19,133 nucleotides of DNA. Origin: CAVHIG01 sp963636105. Lineage in GTDB: Bacteria; Bacillota; Clostridia; Peptostreptococcales; Anaerovoracaceae. Shown one piece after another: positions 6,737 to 14,087 of the stretch. Each line of letters begins with the position of its first letter. The first letter of the stretch is position 1. The stretch lies in contig CAVHIG010000041.1 of the NCBI GenBank assembly GCA_963636105.1, positions 1 through 19,133 on the forward strand, read 5' to 3'. A program made the translations under genes and the position numbers. Under the pieces are notes generated by a model. It was not told where the DNA came from, did not search any database, and worked only from the letters and a program-made list of their open reading frames with translations.

Positions 6737-7444
6737 ATGTTTACAATTTTTACATACACTTTTCCGGACTGTCTTTATGATGTAAATGCGGTCTCGGCTG
6801 CTTTCAGACTTATTCTGGCGCTCTTTTTCGGAGGAATCATAGGCCTCGACAGAGGTACAAATAAGCATCCGGCGGGCTTCCGTACTCACATTCTGGTATG
6901 CGTAGGCGCCTGTCTTGCCATGATGACAAATCAATACATGTATCAGGAGATATCCTCCTCCACAGACATTGCAAGACTCGGCGCGCAGGTAATCACCGGC
7001 GTGGGCTTTCTGGGCGCGGGCACCATTCTTGTGACAGGGCGCAAGAGAATCAAAGGTCTCACAACCGCGGCGGGCCTGTGGGCCTCGGCCTGCCTCGGTC
7101 TTGCTCTCGGCATAGGCTTTTACAGCGGCGCCATCATAGCAGCGGCTCTCATTTTTATCAGTCTCGCGCTGCTTCCACGCTTTGAGCAGCGTCTCTACGC
7201 GCATTCACGCGTAATAGATATATATGTAGAATTGGAAAGCTTTGACAAGTTCAAGGATTTTTGTGATGCTATAAAGAAGCTCGATATCGAGTCCCTCGAA
7301 ACTCATCCGGCGAAATCCGACGCTCTCGTGCCCGGCGGCGTAGCCTTCTACATCTCGGTGCGCCTGTCAAAACAAAAAGAGCGCCGAACATTCATCGACG
7401 CTGTTTCCAATATTGATGGGGTATATCTTGTGGATGAAATATAG
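6737..7444 (+). CDS. MgtC/SapB-family membrane protein
   Basis: A 235-residue inner-membrane protein of the MgtC/SapB family, whose members are linked to Mg2+ homeostasis or acid stress. Their exact activity varies, so none is assigned. The N-terminal part has about five hydrophobic segments, with the family hallmark FGGIIGLDRG, then FRTHILVCVGACLAM, a conserved GVGFLGAGTIL and GLTTAAGLWASACLGLA. The remaining roughly 90 residues form a soluble C-terminal domain of the small ACT-like type common in the family. The ATG at 6737 is nine bases after GGAGG (6723-6727). A TTG at 6728 in the same frame is too close to that site. It is the only plus-strand gene, has its own promoter and a possible operator, and its stop lies six bases from the stop of the convergent transporter gene. 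Confidence 0.92.
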   Translation: MFTIFTYTFPDCLYDVNAVSAAFRLILALFFGGIIGLDRGTNKHPAGFRTHILVCVGACLAMMTNQYMYQEISSSTDIARLGAQVITGVGFLGAGTILVTGRKRIKGLTTAAGLWASACLGLALGIGFYSGAIIAAALIFISLALLPRFEQRLYAHSRVIDIYVELESFDKFKDFCDAIKKLDIESLETHPAKSDALVPGGVAFYISVRLSKQKERRTFIDAVSNIDGVYLVDEI

Positions 7445-7450
7445 CCTTTG

Positions 7451-8731
7451 CTATTTCCTTCCCAGCTTATATGATATCGACAGGAAGAGTACCGACAAAG
7501 CGCCGCAGGTCGCAAACACTATAAACGCAGGTGTGTAGCTGCCGAACCTGTCCGCCAGGATTCCCGGTACGCTTGAGAATATCAGGCTGCCCGCCGAATA
7601 TATCACCTGAAGTCTTCTGACAACCTTTGAGAATTCTGCCCTTGAAGCCAAATCTCCCGCCCAGATAGCCTGACCGATAGTGGCTATCGGATATCCTATA
7701 CCAAGCAGCAATACATTCAAGACGCATATAGCAGTACTTCCCAAAAATGCCAGGCAGCACAGCGCATTTCCCGCAAAGAGTATCGTCGAAAAGAGGAGGC
7801 TCGATTTGAAGCCGCCTATTCTATCCGTGACTTCACCGTATACGACCTTGGAAAGCGTGAGTACCACGCCTATACTGCTGTACATGAGCGCCACCGCCTC
7901 AGCCGAAAATCCGGACGATGTATAGAGAATAGGAATGTGTGAAAATCCTGAATTTGCCATAGCTCCCATAAATAGGCTTGTCGCTCCCAAAAGAAGCCAA
8001 AGTGTAGTTGTCATCCTCGGAGCCTCGCCGGCCTGCGATGTTTCCGCAAGAGTCTCTCCCTGAGCCTGCGATATTTCCGCATTTTCTGAAGCCGCGGAAA
8101 CTGCCGAGTCCTTCTTTGAGGCCTTTGCGTCCTCGCTTCCGTAAGGTTTGAGCCCCTTGTCACTAGGATCATCGCGCATGATGAGCACAACTATGATTGA
8201 GATTACAAGTACGCCGATGCATTCAACAGTAAAGGCAGTCTTAATGGAAAATTTTTCTATCAAGACGGTCACGAGGGACGGCAGAAATATCGTCGCGATT
8301 CCGCTTCCGCAGGCACATATCGAAAGAGCGAGCGCTCTGTGGCGGATAAACCAGTGGTCCATGAGTATGGACAGCGGAATCATAGTGCCGAGCCCGTAGC
8401 TGAGTCCGGTGAGTGCCGCGCCCAGCAAAAACATTGGATAGGTCTCTGCTATCGAATATACAAAGAAGGCGAGCGCAGCCAGAAGAGCCGCTATGAAGGT
8501 GCCAAATCTGAGGGAAAGCTTCTTATAATATATGCCGACTGTAGTCATGGAGGCGAAGGCCACCAGACAGCGCGCGGTTACAATGGTCGAGGTTTGGGTA
8601 TTTGTAAAGCCGTAGGACTCTCTGATGTAGGGCAGAAAGACCGAAAAACCGTTTTGGGTCACACCCATAGTCATAAAAAGAAGCAGCATTCCTGCTGCAC
8701 ACACATACCAACCGTAATAAACCTTTTTCAT
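7451..8731 (-). CDS. Major facilitator superfamily transporter
   Basis: A 426-residue membrane transporter with roughly twelve hydrophobic segments in two six-helix halves. The opening MKKVYYGWYV and the overall layout resemble the oxalate/formate and monocarboxylate type of MFS carriers. The substrate cannot be told from sequence alone. The central cytoplasmic loop (about residues 190-240) is unusually long and rich in Ala, Ser, Glu and Lys. The ATG at 8731 has GGCGGTG nine bases upstream. A TTG ten codons earlier is also in frame but less likely. It has its own promoter about 150 bases upstream with a hairpin in the leader. It converges on the mgtC-like gene with six bases between stops and no clear terminator in that gap. 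Confidence 0.9.
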   Translation of the reverse strand: MKKVYYGWYVCAAGMLLLFMTMGVTQNGFSVFLPYIRESYGFTNTQTSTIVTARCLVAFASMTTVGIYYKKLSLRFGTFIAALLAALAFFVYSIAETYPMFLLGAALTGLSYGLGTMIPLSILMDHWFIRHRALALSICACGSGIATIFLPSLVTVLIEKFSIKTAFTVECIGVLVISIIVVLIMRDDPSDKGLKPYGSEDAKASKKDSAVSAASENAEISQAQGETLAETSQAGEAPRMTTTLWLLLGATSLFMGAMANSGFSHIPILYTSSGFSAEAVALMYSSIGVVLTLSKVVYGEVTDRIGGFKSSLLFSTILFAGNALCCLAFLGSTAICVLNVLLLGIGYPIATIGQAIWAGDLASRAEFSKVVRRLQVIYSAGSLIFSSVPGILADRFGSYTPAFIVFATCGALSVLFLSISYKLGRK

Positions 8732-8847
8732 AGAAATAAGCACCGCCTCGTGAAAAAACAAAAACTATATTTTTCTAAACAGAACATCCGGTAAGGAGCT
8801 ATTGCAATTTGCGCGCATGCACGATTACATAAGACTTACCAAATAGA

Positions 8848-8873
8848 GCCGACCTCAAATTCATGTGGTCGGC
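8848..8873. promoter_or_regulatory. Inverted repeat in the MFS gene leader
   Basis: GCCGACC (8848-8854) and GGTCGGC (8867-8873) are perfect complements around a 12-base loop, starting about 12 bases downstream of the -10 box. The position fits an operator or a 5'-end mRNA hairpin. No T-run follows on either strand, so a terminator is unlikely. Confidence 0.5.
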
Positions 8874-8884
8874 ACACATTGGAA

Positions 8885-8913
8885 AGTATATCATGTATGT
8901 TTTGCAAAATCAA
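8885..8913 (-). promoter_or_regulatory. Promoter of the MFS transporter
   Basis: On the minus strand, TTGATT (8913-8908), a 17-base spacer, then TATACT (8890-8885). It lies in the gap between the threonine aldolase stop and the transporter start. The -35 box is only a partial match. Confidence 0.55.
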
Positions 8914-8975
8914 TAGAGATTTTGTGAATTTTTTGGCATTTTTTTCCGGTCGTTCCCGGACACGGCCAATGAAAT

Positions 8976-10001
8976 TTAAAAAATCTCCTTCATGATTTCT
9001 ATTGCCTTGTACGCATCCTCCATAGGAGTCGCCCAGGACGTGCAAAATCTCACATTTCTGTGACCTTCGTCATACTTACCCTCATCCTCATAGATAAAAT
9101 ACTTATCCATCTCCGGAATCTTTTCATTCGGAATAATCATGAAGAGCTGATTTGTCGGCGAATTTGAACTGAATCTCACGCCAAGCTCCGTAAGGCCGTC
9201 ACGCAGCACCTTTGCCACCTCATTTGCGTGCTTTCCGAGCTCAAAATAAAGGTCGTCCTTAAACATTTCCTCAAATTGCGCCCCGAGCAGCCAGCCCTTT
9301 GCCAGCATACCGCCATTTTGCTTTATGATAAAGCGAAAATCCTTCTTGAAATCATCGTTCAAAAGCACAACAGCCTCGCCGAAAAGCATTCCTATTTTTG
9401 TCCCGCCGATATAAAAGGCATCCGCGATATTTGCGATATCCTCAAGTGAAGTATCACAAGCCTCGCAGGTCAATCCCACAGCAAGACGCGCACCGTCTAT
9501 ATAAAGGTAAAGCCCGTGCTTGTCGCACTTCTCCCTTATAGCCAAAAGCTCTGCCTTGGTATACATCGCGCCAAGCTCCGTCGGCTGGCTGATATATACA
9601 AGCTTTGGCTTTACAAAATGCTCATCGGCATGGAATTCTACGCACTCATCTATCTGCTCCGCCCGAATCTTCGAATCAACGCTTGGCAAATGAATTACCT
9701 TGTGCCCCCTCGATTCCACAGAGCCGGTCTCATGCATGCAAATATGTCCCCTTCCGGGTGAAATAACCGCCTCATGAGGCCGCAGCACCGAGCAAATTGT
9801 AGTAAAATTCGTCTGCGTACCGCCTACCAAAAAATGGATGTCCGCATCCGGCCTTCCTATCCTCGCCTTTATAAGCTCTGCCGCATGCCTGGAATGCGGA
9901 TCCTGGCTATAACCCACGCACTGCTCCATATTAGTCTTCATGAGCGCCTCCCAAATTCTCGGATGCGCACCCTCACCATAATCGCATTTCAAAAAAATCA
10001 T
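8976..10001 (-). CDS. ltaE: Low-specificity L-threonine aldolase family protein
   Basis: A 341-residue PLP enzyme of aspartate-aminotransferase fold type I, predicted to cleave threonine or allo-threonine to glycine and acetaldehyde. The N-terminus FLKCDYGEGAHPRIWEAL matches the family pattern DYxxGAHPxI. HFLVGGTQTNF (56-66) forms part of the cofactor site, D169 lies in YIDGARLA, and the Schiff-base lysine is K202 in YIGGTKIG. The C-terminal small domain ends near 341, a normal length. A strong GGGGGAAAG site precedes the ATG. It follows the HutD-like gene across repeat copy E, in the same direction as metH. Substrate preference within this beta-eliminating lyase-like family cannot be settled from sequence alone. 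No clear intrinsic terminator follows. Confidence 0.9.
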   Translation of the reverse strand: MIFLKCDYGEGAHPRIWEALMKTNMEQCVGYSQDPHSRHAAELIKARIGRPDADIHFLVGGTQTNFTTICSVLRPHEAVISPGRGHICMHETGSVESRGHKVIHLPSVDSKIRAEQIDECVEFHADEHFVKPKLVYISQPTELGAMYTKAELLAIREKCDKHGLYLYIDGARLAVGLTCEACDTSLEDIANIADAFYIGGTKIGMLFGEAVVLLNDDFKKDFRFIIKQNGGMLAKGWLLGAQFEEMFKDDLYFELGKHANEVAKVLRDGLTELGVRFSSNSPTNQLFMIIPNEKIPEMDKYFIYEDEGKYDEGHRNVRFCTSWATPMEDAYKAIEIMKEIF

Positions 10002-10020
10002 TTCGCTTTCCCCCGTTGTA

Positions 10021-10134
10021 TATTTTTATTTTCAAATTATTTGTTGCAAGGAAGATTTGGGGCGGTAGCTGTCAAACGTAGCGAAGCCTTAGCCCCAAAG
10101 CTTCAAGGTCATGTGAGTTTGTAAAAGTATAGCT
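10021..10134. repeat. Intergenic repeat copy E (short, internally deleted)
   Basis: About 114 bp with both ends kept. The left end has TTCAAATTATTTGTTGCAAG, GAAGATTTGGGG and CGGTAGCTGTC. The right end has TTAGCCCCAAAGCTTCAAG and a terminal AAAAGTATAG. M1 and M2 are missing. A short M3-like remnant (CGTAGCGAAGCCTTAG) joins the ends. It fills the gap between the HutD-like and threonine aldolase genes. Confidence 0.75.
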
Positions 10135-10136
10135 TT

Positions 10137-11261
10137 CTAGCGCTTTTTTTTGCGCATGCCCGCCGCAAATTCATCCTGCGTCTTATATTTATCCATAATG
10201 CTCTCGAGCCGCTCATTCCTGCCGCAGTCCTCCTCATAGAGCCTGCGCTCATACGGCGTGAGACCATCTATCCGCTTTATGTGCTTTGCTATCGGCTTCG
10301 GCAGCACCAGCATATACACAAATGGCCAAATCACAAGCATATTCAGCAATATCCAGCCAAGCATCCCAAGAAGTATCGCGCCTTGGTGTTGCGGAAACTG
10401 CGGGGCGCAGGCAAAGGATATAGCCAGTATCCCAAGCAGCGTCACTGCCGGCGGAAGGTAGAAGCCTTCGATTTTTCTTATGCCGGCTTGCAATTCCCTG
10501 TCATACCAGACCCTTTGCAAGCTCTTAAATATGTACTTGCTGCCGCGAAAGCCCGTGAGATGAATCTTCATCGCCGAGACAAAATCCGCAAACGACGCCG
10601 TTTCCGCCGGAATCTCCTCCGCGAGAAATTCGCTTTTGGTAAAAAATACCTGCGTGCGTACAAGCACGCCCTCGCCCGCGACGCTGACTTCCGGCCGGCC
10701 TTCAAGGGCAGAATCTATCACAAGCTGCTCTCCTGCCTTTATCATGCGGCTCTCGGCTCCGCAGCTTATCACCGCATAGCCTTCCTTGCAATAGTAGCCC
10801 TCGCTCATACAGTCGTGTTGGGCTGATTCTGCTGTTTGGGTGGTTTTTGACAGCTCCGGCCGCATAATTTGCTTTTCGCGTGTCGCGCGCACAGTCTCCA
10901 TATATCCCATAGTGCCCTTGCGGTACATCAGGTTGTAATCCGTAATCTTTCCGAAGCTCTTTGTCTTCAAGGCGCCGTCGAAGCGATCCTGTTCAAGCTC
11001 CGCAAGCCTTGCTACACGCTCGCCCTCGTAAAAGAGCACCACCTCGCCCGACAGAACCATTATTATCCTGTCATAATCTGGAAGTCTTGTAAAGTCAGAC
11101 TCCTCCACCTCAACAGTTGCTGAGGAAAGCCGCCAGAGGAAATCGCGTTCCACATAGCTTGCCGTCTCCGGGTAAATAGCCGTCTGTGTAGTACGCCCTC
11201 CCGACCAATCATTTGTTTTATAATTTTCCGGTCCATAGACCCTTATCGCAATATTTTCCAT
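10137..11261 (-). CDS. HutD-like domain fused to a two-helix membrane domain
   Basis: A 374-residue protein. The N-terminal region (about 5-215) matches the HutD family, a bicupin-like fold often found with histidine-utilisation genes: WSGGRTTQTAIYP (19-31), RDFLWRLSSATVE (39-51), FTRLPDYDRIIMVLSG (57-72). A short polar stretch (about 137-157) interrupts it. Residues about 267-286 and 294-319 are two strongly hydrophobic helices, and the last 55 residues are charged and end in a run of basic residues. The C-terminal half has no family I recognise. HutD proteins are usually about 190-200 residues and soluble, so the membrane extension is unusual. No hut genes are nearby. It sits between metH and the threonine aldolase gene, flanked by repeats F and E. 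The start site has only a weak GAAGAT upstream. Confidence 0.75.
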   Translation of the reverse strand: MENIAIRVYGPENYKTNDWSGGRTTQTAIYPETASYVERDFLWRLSSATVEVEESDFTRLPDYDRIIMVLSGEVVLFYEGERVARLAELEQDRFDGALKTKSFGKITDYNLMYRKGTMGYMETVRATREKQIMRPELSKTTQTAESAQHDCMSEGYYCKEGYAVISCGAESRMIKAGEQLVIDSALEGRPEVSVAGEGVLVRTQVFFTKSEFLAEEIPAETASFADFVSAMKIHLTGFRGSKYIFKSLQRVWYDRELQAGIRKIEGFYLPPAVTLLGILAISFACAPQFPQHQGAILLGMLGWILLNMLVIWPFVYMLVLPKPIAKHIKRIDGLTPYERRLYEEDCGRNERLESIMDKYKTQDEFAAGMRKKKR

Positions 11262-11286
11262 ATCTTCATCATTAAATGAGGCTCAA

Positions 11287-11440
11287 GCTGCCTGCGGGAT
11301 AATCTCTAAGTTTTCCATATGTAGCGAGGCGTATGCTGCCTGCGGGATAATCTCTAAGTTTTCCATATGTAGCGAGGCGTATGCTCTCTGCGGGACCATG
11401 TGTAAGTCGATTCGGTCCCGTGGAGAGCTGTAGCCGAGCA
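11287..11440. repeat. Intergenic repeat copy F (two M3 units plus M2)
   Basis: A 48-bp unit occurs twice without a change (11287-11334 and 11335-11382), each with CTGCGGGATAATCTCTAAG and CCATATGTAGCGAGGC. Hairpin M2 follows (11383-11428). The array ends just before the metH stop codon. It lacks the inverted ends of copies A and B and fills the metH/HutD-like gap. Confidence 0.85.
11383..11428. repeat. Hairpin M2 of repeat copy F
   Basis: GCTCTCTGCGGGACC (11383-11397) and GGTCCCGTGGAGAGC (11414-11428) pair over all 15 positions if two G-T pairs are allowed on the plus strand. On the minus strand the same two positions become C-A mismatches. The loop is 16 bases (ATGTGTAAGTCGATTC). Confidence 0.8.
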
Positions 11441-11441
11441 T

Positions 11442-13958
11442 TTATACAAATACTTCCTTCGCAATATCTACTCCATTTTTGGCGTCGCGGGAATAATAGT
11501 CCGCGCCGATTCTTTCGGCATACTCCGCCGTTACCACAGCGCCGCCCACCATAACCTTGCAATCCGCTCCTTGCTCGCGAAGCAGCGCGATTGTAGACGC
11601 CATCGCGCCTATAGTTGTCGTCATGAGCGCGCTCAAGCCTACAAGCTTTATATCATTTTCCTGCACTGCCTTGAGAACGGCCTCCTCAGGCACGTCCTTG
11701 CCGAGATCGATTATGTCATAGCCATAATTTTCCAAAAGCACCTTTACGATGTTTTTGCCGATGTCGTGTATATCGCCCCTCACCGTGGCGAGGACAATAG
11801 TACCCTTCTTTTGCTGACCCTCGCCGTTTCCGCGAAGCTCCTCTTTTAGAACGTCAAAGCTTACGCCCGCGGTATCAGCTGAAAGTATGAGCTGCGGAAG
11901 GAAGAGTCTGCCCTCTTCGAATTCGACGCCGATTTTGTCGAGCACCGGAATGAGCTGGCCGTTTATTATGTCCATAGGGCTTGTGCTTGCGAGAAGCGCC
12001 CTTGTCAGCTCGGCAGCTTCCTTTTTGAGTCCGCCGCGTATAGCATATTCGAGGGACATCGCTTTTTTGGAGCCCGCGCCCTGTAAGCCGCCAGTTTGGG
12101 AATTATTTGAAGCCTGGCCGCCAGCCTGCGCGCCGGATCCCGCTTCAGAAGTCTTCTGTTTTTGGCCGGTCGCACCATTCGCATCTGCTGCGGCTACCTG
12201 ACTGCCTGCCGCGGCAGTCTTTTGACCGGCGTAGGACGCTATAAATTCACTGGCATTTTTGTCAATGTTTTCAAGAAGCCTGTATGCCCGCACTACACCC
12301 GTCATAACCGCGGAATTTGGATTTATAATCGGCAAATCGAGCCCGCTTTCAAGCGCCATAGCAAGGAAGGTATGATTTATAAGCTCGCGGCTCGGAAGTC
12401 CAAAGGAAATATTTGATACGCCGAGCACTGTTTTCAGTCCAAGCTCCTCCTTTACAATATGCAAAGCCTTGAGCGTATCTGCCGCGCCCTCAGGCTCCGC
12501 GGATACCGTGAGCGTGAGGCAATCTATATATACGTCCTCACGGCGAATTCCGAGAGCAAGAGCCCTGTCGAGAATGCGGCGAGCTATGGCTACGCGCTCA
12601 TCTGCCGTCTTTGGAATTCCATTTTTGTCGAGTGTAAGGCCGACCACCGCCGCGCCGTACTTTTTCACAAGAGGGAGCACCGCAGCGAGGCTCTCCTCGT
12701 CGCCGTTTACGGAATTTACGATAGGCTTTCCGTCATATACGCGAAGCGCCGCCTCAAGTGCCTCTTTATCTGTGGTGTCGAGCTGCAAAGGAGCATCCAG
12801 TATGCCCTGAAGGCTTTTTACAGTCGCAACCAGCATTTCTTTTTCATTTATTTCAGGCAGGCCGACATTTACATCGAGAATCTCCGCTCCGGCCTCCACC
12901 TGCTCTATGCCCTGGGTGAGTATGTAGTCCATATCGCCTTTTTTCAGAGCTTCCTTGAAGAGCTTCTTGCCGGTCGGATTGATGCGCTCGCCTATGATGC
13001 GAGGGCCGTCAATTACAACTACGCCGCGGCTTGAGCAAACGGCTGCCTTTCCATATAGACGGGCTGCCTGGGTTTTCTGGCCTTCCTGCGGATTTGCGGA
13101 AACGGCGGAGTCAAGCATTTTGCGCAGCGCCCTGATGGTGTCCGGCGTAGTGCCGCAGCAGCCTCCAAAGAGCTTGCAACCCATCTCCTTATACCTTTGC
13201 ATCTGAACAGCAAATTCCTCAGGCCCAAGCGGAAATTCTCCTGTCTCAGGGTCAGGAAGTCCGGCATTCGGCTTTACCAAAACAGGCACTGTCGAATACT
13301 CGAGCATCTCGCCCACTATATCATAGAGCTCATTTGGGCCGAGTGAACAATTTACGCCGATTACGTCCACTCCAAGACCTTCTAGTGTAAGGGCGGCAGC
13401 GGACGGCAGGCAGCCTGTAAATGTGCGCCCGCGCTTTTCAAATGTCATAGTGGCTATAATAGGTAAATTTGTATTTTCCTTGAAGGCAAGTACCGCCGCC
13501 TTGAGTTCAAGGAGATCTGTCATCGTTTCAAGCGTGACACAGTCTACATCAGTCTTTGCGCCCGCCAGCGCGATCTCCTTGAAAATGTCGTAGGCCTCTT
13601 CAAAGCTCATGGTGCCCGCAGGCTCCATAAGCTTTCCGACAGGTGCCACATCGAGTGAAATCAGGGTATCTGTGCCTTCTACGGCTTCCCTGCCCACCTT
13701 TACGGCCTGACAGACTATCTCCTCTACGCTGTATGGCGTATTTGCCAATTTGTAACGGTTTGCGCCAAAGGTATTTAGATTCACAATATCAGAGCCGGCC
13801 TCTGCATATGCGCGCAGGACGGCCTTTACCCATTCGGGCTTTTCGAAGTTTAGGGTTTCGGGTACTGTGCCCGGCTTCATACCATAGCCTTGCAGCATGG
13901 TGCCCATAGCGCCATCAAATACCACAAAGTCTCTTTTCAACAAAGTTTTTAGGTTCAT
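11442..13958 (-). CDS. metH: Cobalamin-dependent methionine synthase, lacking the activation domain
   Basis: Transfers a methyl group from 5-methyl-THF to homocysteine via methylcobalamin. Of 838 residues from the ATG at 13958, about 5-285 are the homocysteine-binding barrel with zinc cysteines C204 (GVNCS) and C267/C268 (GGCCGT). About 315-575 are the methyl-THF barrel (GERINPTGKK, DVNVGLPEI, GVSNISFGLP). About 633-705 are the four-helix cap and about 715-838 the cobalamin domain with the ligand H731 in DIHDIG. The AdoMet activation domain is absent and is supplied by the adjacent upstream gene. Residues 577-632 are a Gln/Gly/Ala-rich linker. An upstream in-frame start at 14042 would add 28 unrelated residues. 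The chosen ATG has GGAG 11 bases upstream and opens at the conserved barrel start. The leader shares a block with aroC. The stop abuts repeat copy F. Confidence 0.96.
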   Translation of the reverse strand: MNLKTLLKRDFVVFDGAMGTMLQGYGMKPGTVPETLNFEKPEWVKAVLRAYAEAGSDIVNLNTFGANRYKLANTPYSVEEIVCQAVKVGREAVEGTDTLISLDVAPVGKLMEPAGTMSFEEAYDIFKEIALAGAKTDVDCVTLETMTDLLELKAAVLAFKENTNLPIIATMTFEKRGRTFTGCLPSAAALTLEGLGVDVIGVNCSLGPNELYDIVGEMLEYSTVPVLVKPNAGLPDPETGEFPLGPEEFAVQMQRYKEMGCKLFGGCCGTTPDTIRALRKMLDSAVSANPQEGQKTQAARLYGKAAVCSSRGVVVIDGPRIIGERINPTGKKLFKEALKKGDMDYILTQGIEQVEAGAEILDVNVGLPEINEKEMLVATVKSLQGILDAPLQLDTTDKEALEAALRVYDGKPIVNSVNGDEESLAAVLPLVKKYGAAVVGLTLDKNGIPKTADERVAIARRILDRALALGIRREDVYIDCLTLTVSAEPEGAADTLKALHIVKEELGLKTVLGVSNISFGLPSRELINHTFLAMALESGLDLPIINPNSAVMTGVVRAYRLLENIDKNASEFIASYAGQKTAAAGSQVAAADANGATGQKQKTSEAGSGAQAGGQASNNSQTGGLQGAGSKKAMSLEYAIRGGLKKEAAELTRALLASTSPMDIINGQLIPVLDKIGVEFEEGRLFLPQLILSADTAGVSFDVLKEELRGNGEGQQKKGTIVLATVRGDIHDIGKNIVKVLLENYGYDIIDLGKDVPEEAVLKAVQENDIKLVGLSALMTTTIGAMASTIALLREQGADCKVMVGGAVVTAEYAERIGADYYSRDAKNGVDIAKEVFV

Positions 13959-13963
13959 AGGTA

Positions 13964-14005
13964 AAAAATCTCCATTCCGCCGCCTTGCATCGGCACAAAT
14001 AGTTG
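13964..14005 (-). promoter_or_regulatory. Leader block of metH shared with aroC
   Basis: Matches 3831-3872 upstream of aroC at 34 of 42 ungapped positions and includes the metH ribosome-binding GGAG. The rest of the two leaders is unrelated. Confidence 0.5.
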
Positions 14006-14013
14006 TGTAAAGC

Positions 14014-14053
14014 TCTCTTGTCCAGAAGGCAAGGAATGACAAGAGATTTTTTT
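14014..14053 (+). terminator. Plus-strand terminator-like hairpin between metH and the activation gene
   Basis: TCTCTTGTC (14014-14022) and GACAAGAGA (14038-14046) are perfect complements around a 15-base loop, followed by a T-run to 14053 on the plus strand. The surrounding genes run on the minus strand, so if active it would stop antisense transcription. Confidence 0.45.
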
Positions 14054-14087
14054 GCGCATCGCCGTTTTGCCCCTTTAAACTGTCAAG

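Noticed and set aside
6620..7204. A 194-codon minus-strand frame opposite mgtC
   Set aside because: The plus-strand frame has MgtC motifs, a promoter and a GGAGG site. The opposite frame has none of these.
7441..7454. Terminator between mgtC and the convergent MFS gene
   Set aside because: Only a 5-bp ATAGC/GCTAT stem with a 4-base loop and a poor T-run. Too weak to call.
8941..8975. Terminator after the threonine aldolase gene
   Set aside because: A short CCGG/CCGG stem is possible, but on the sense strand it is followed by an A-run instead of a T-run.
12459..13034. A 191-codon plus-strand frame opposite metH
   Set aside because: Antisense to the conserved methyl-THF barrel. No recognisable domain or ribosome-binding site.
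13959..14042. Longer metH start at 14042
   Set aside because: The extra 28 residues precede the conserved barrel start, have no family match, and would place the start in the hairpin region. The ATG at 13958 has a Shine-Dalgarno site and the usual MetH opening.
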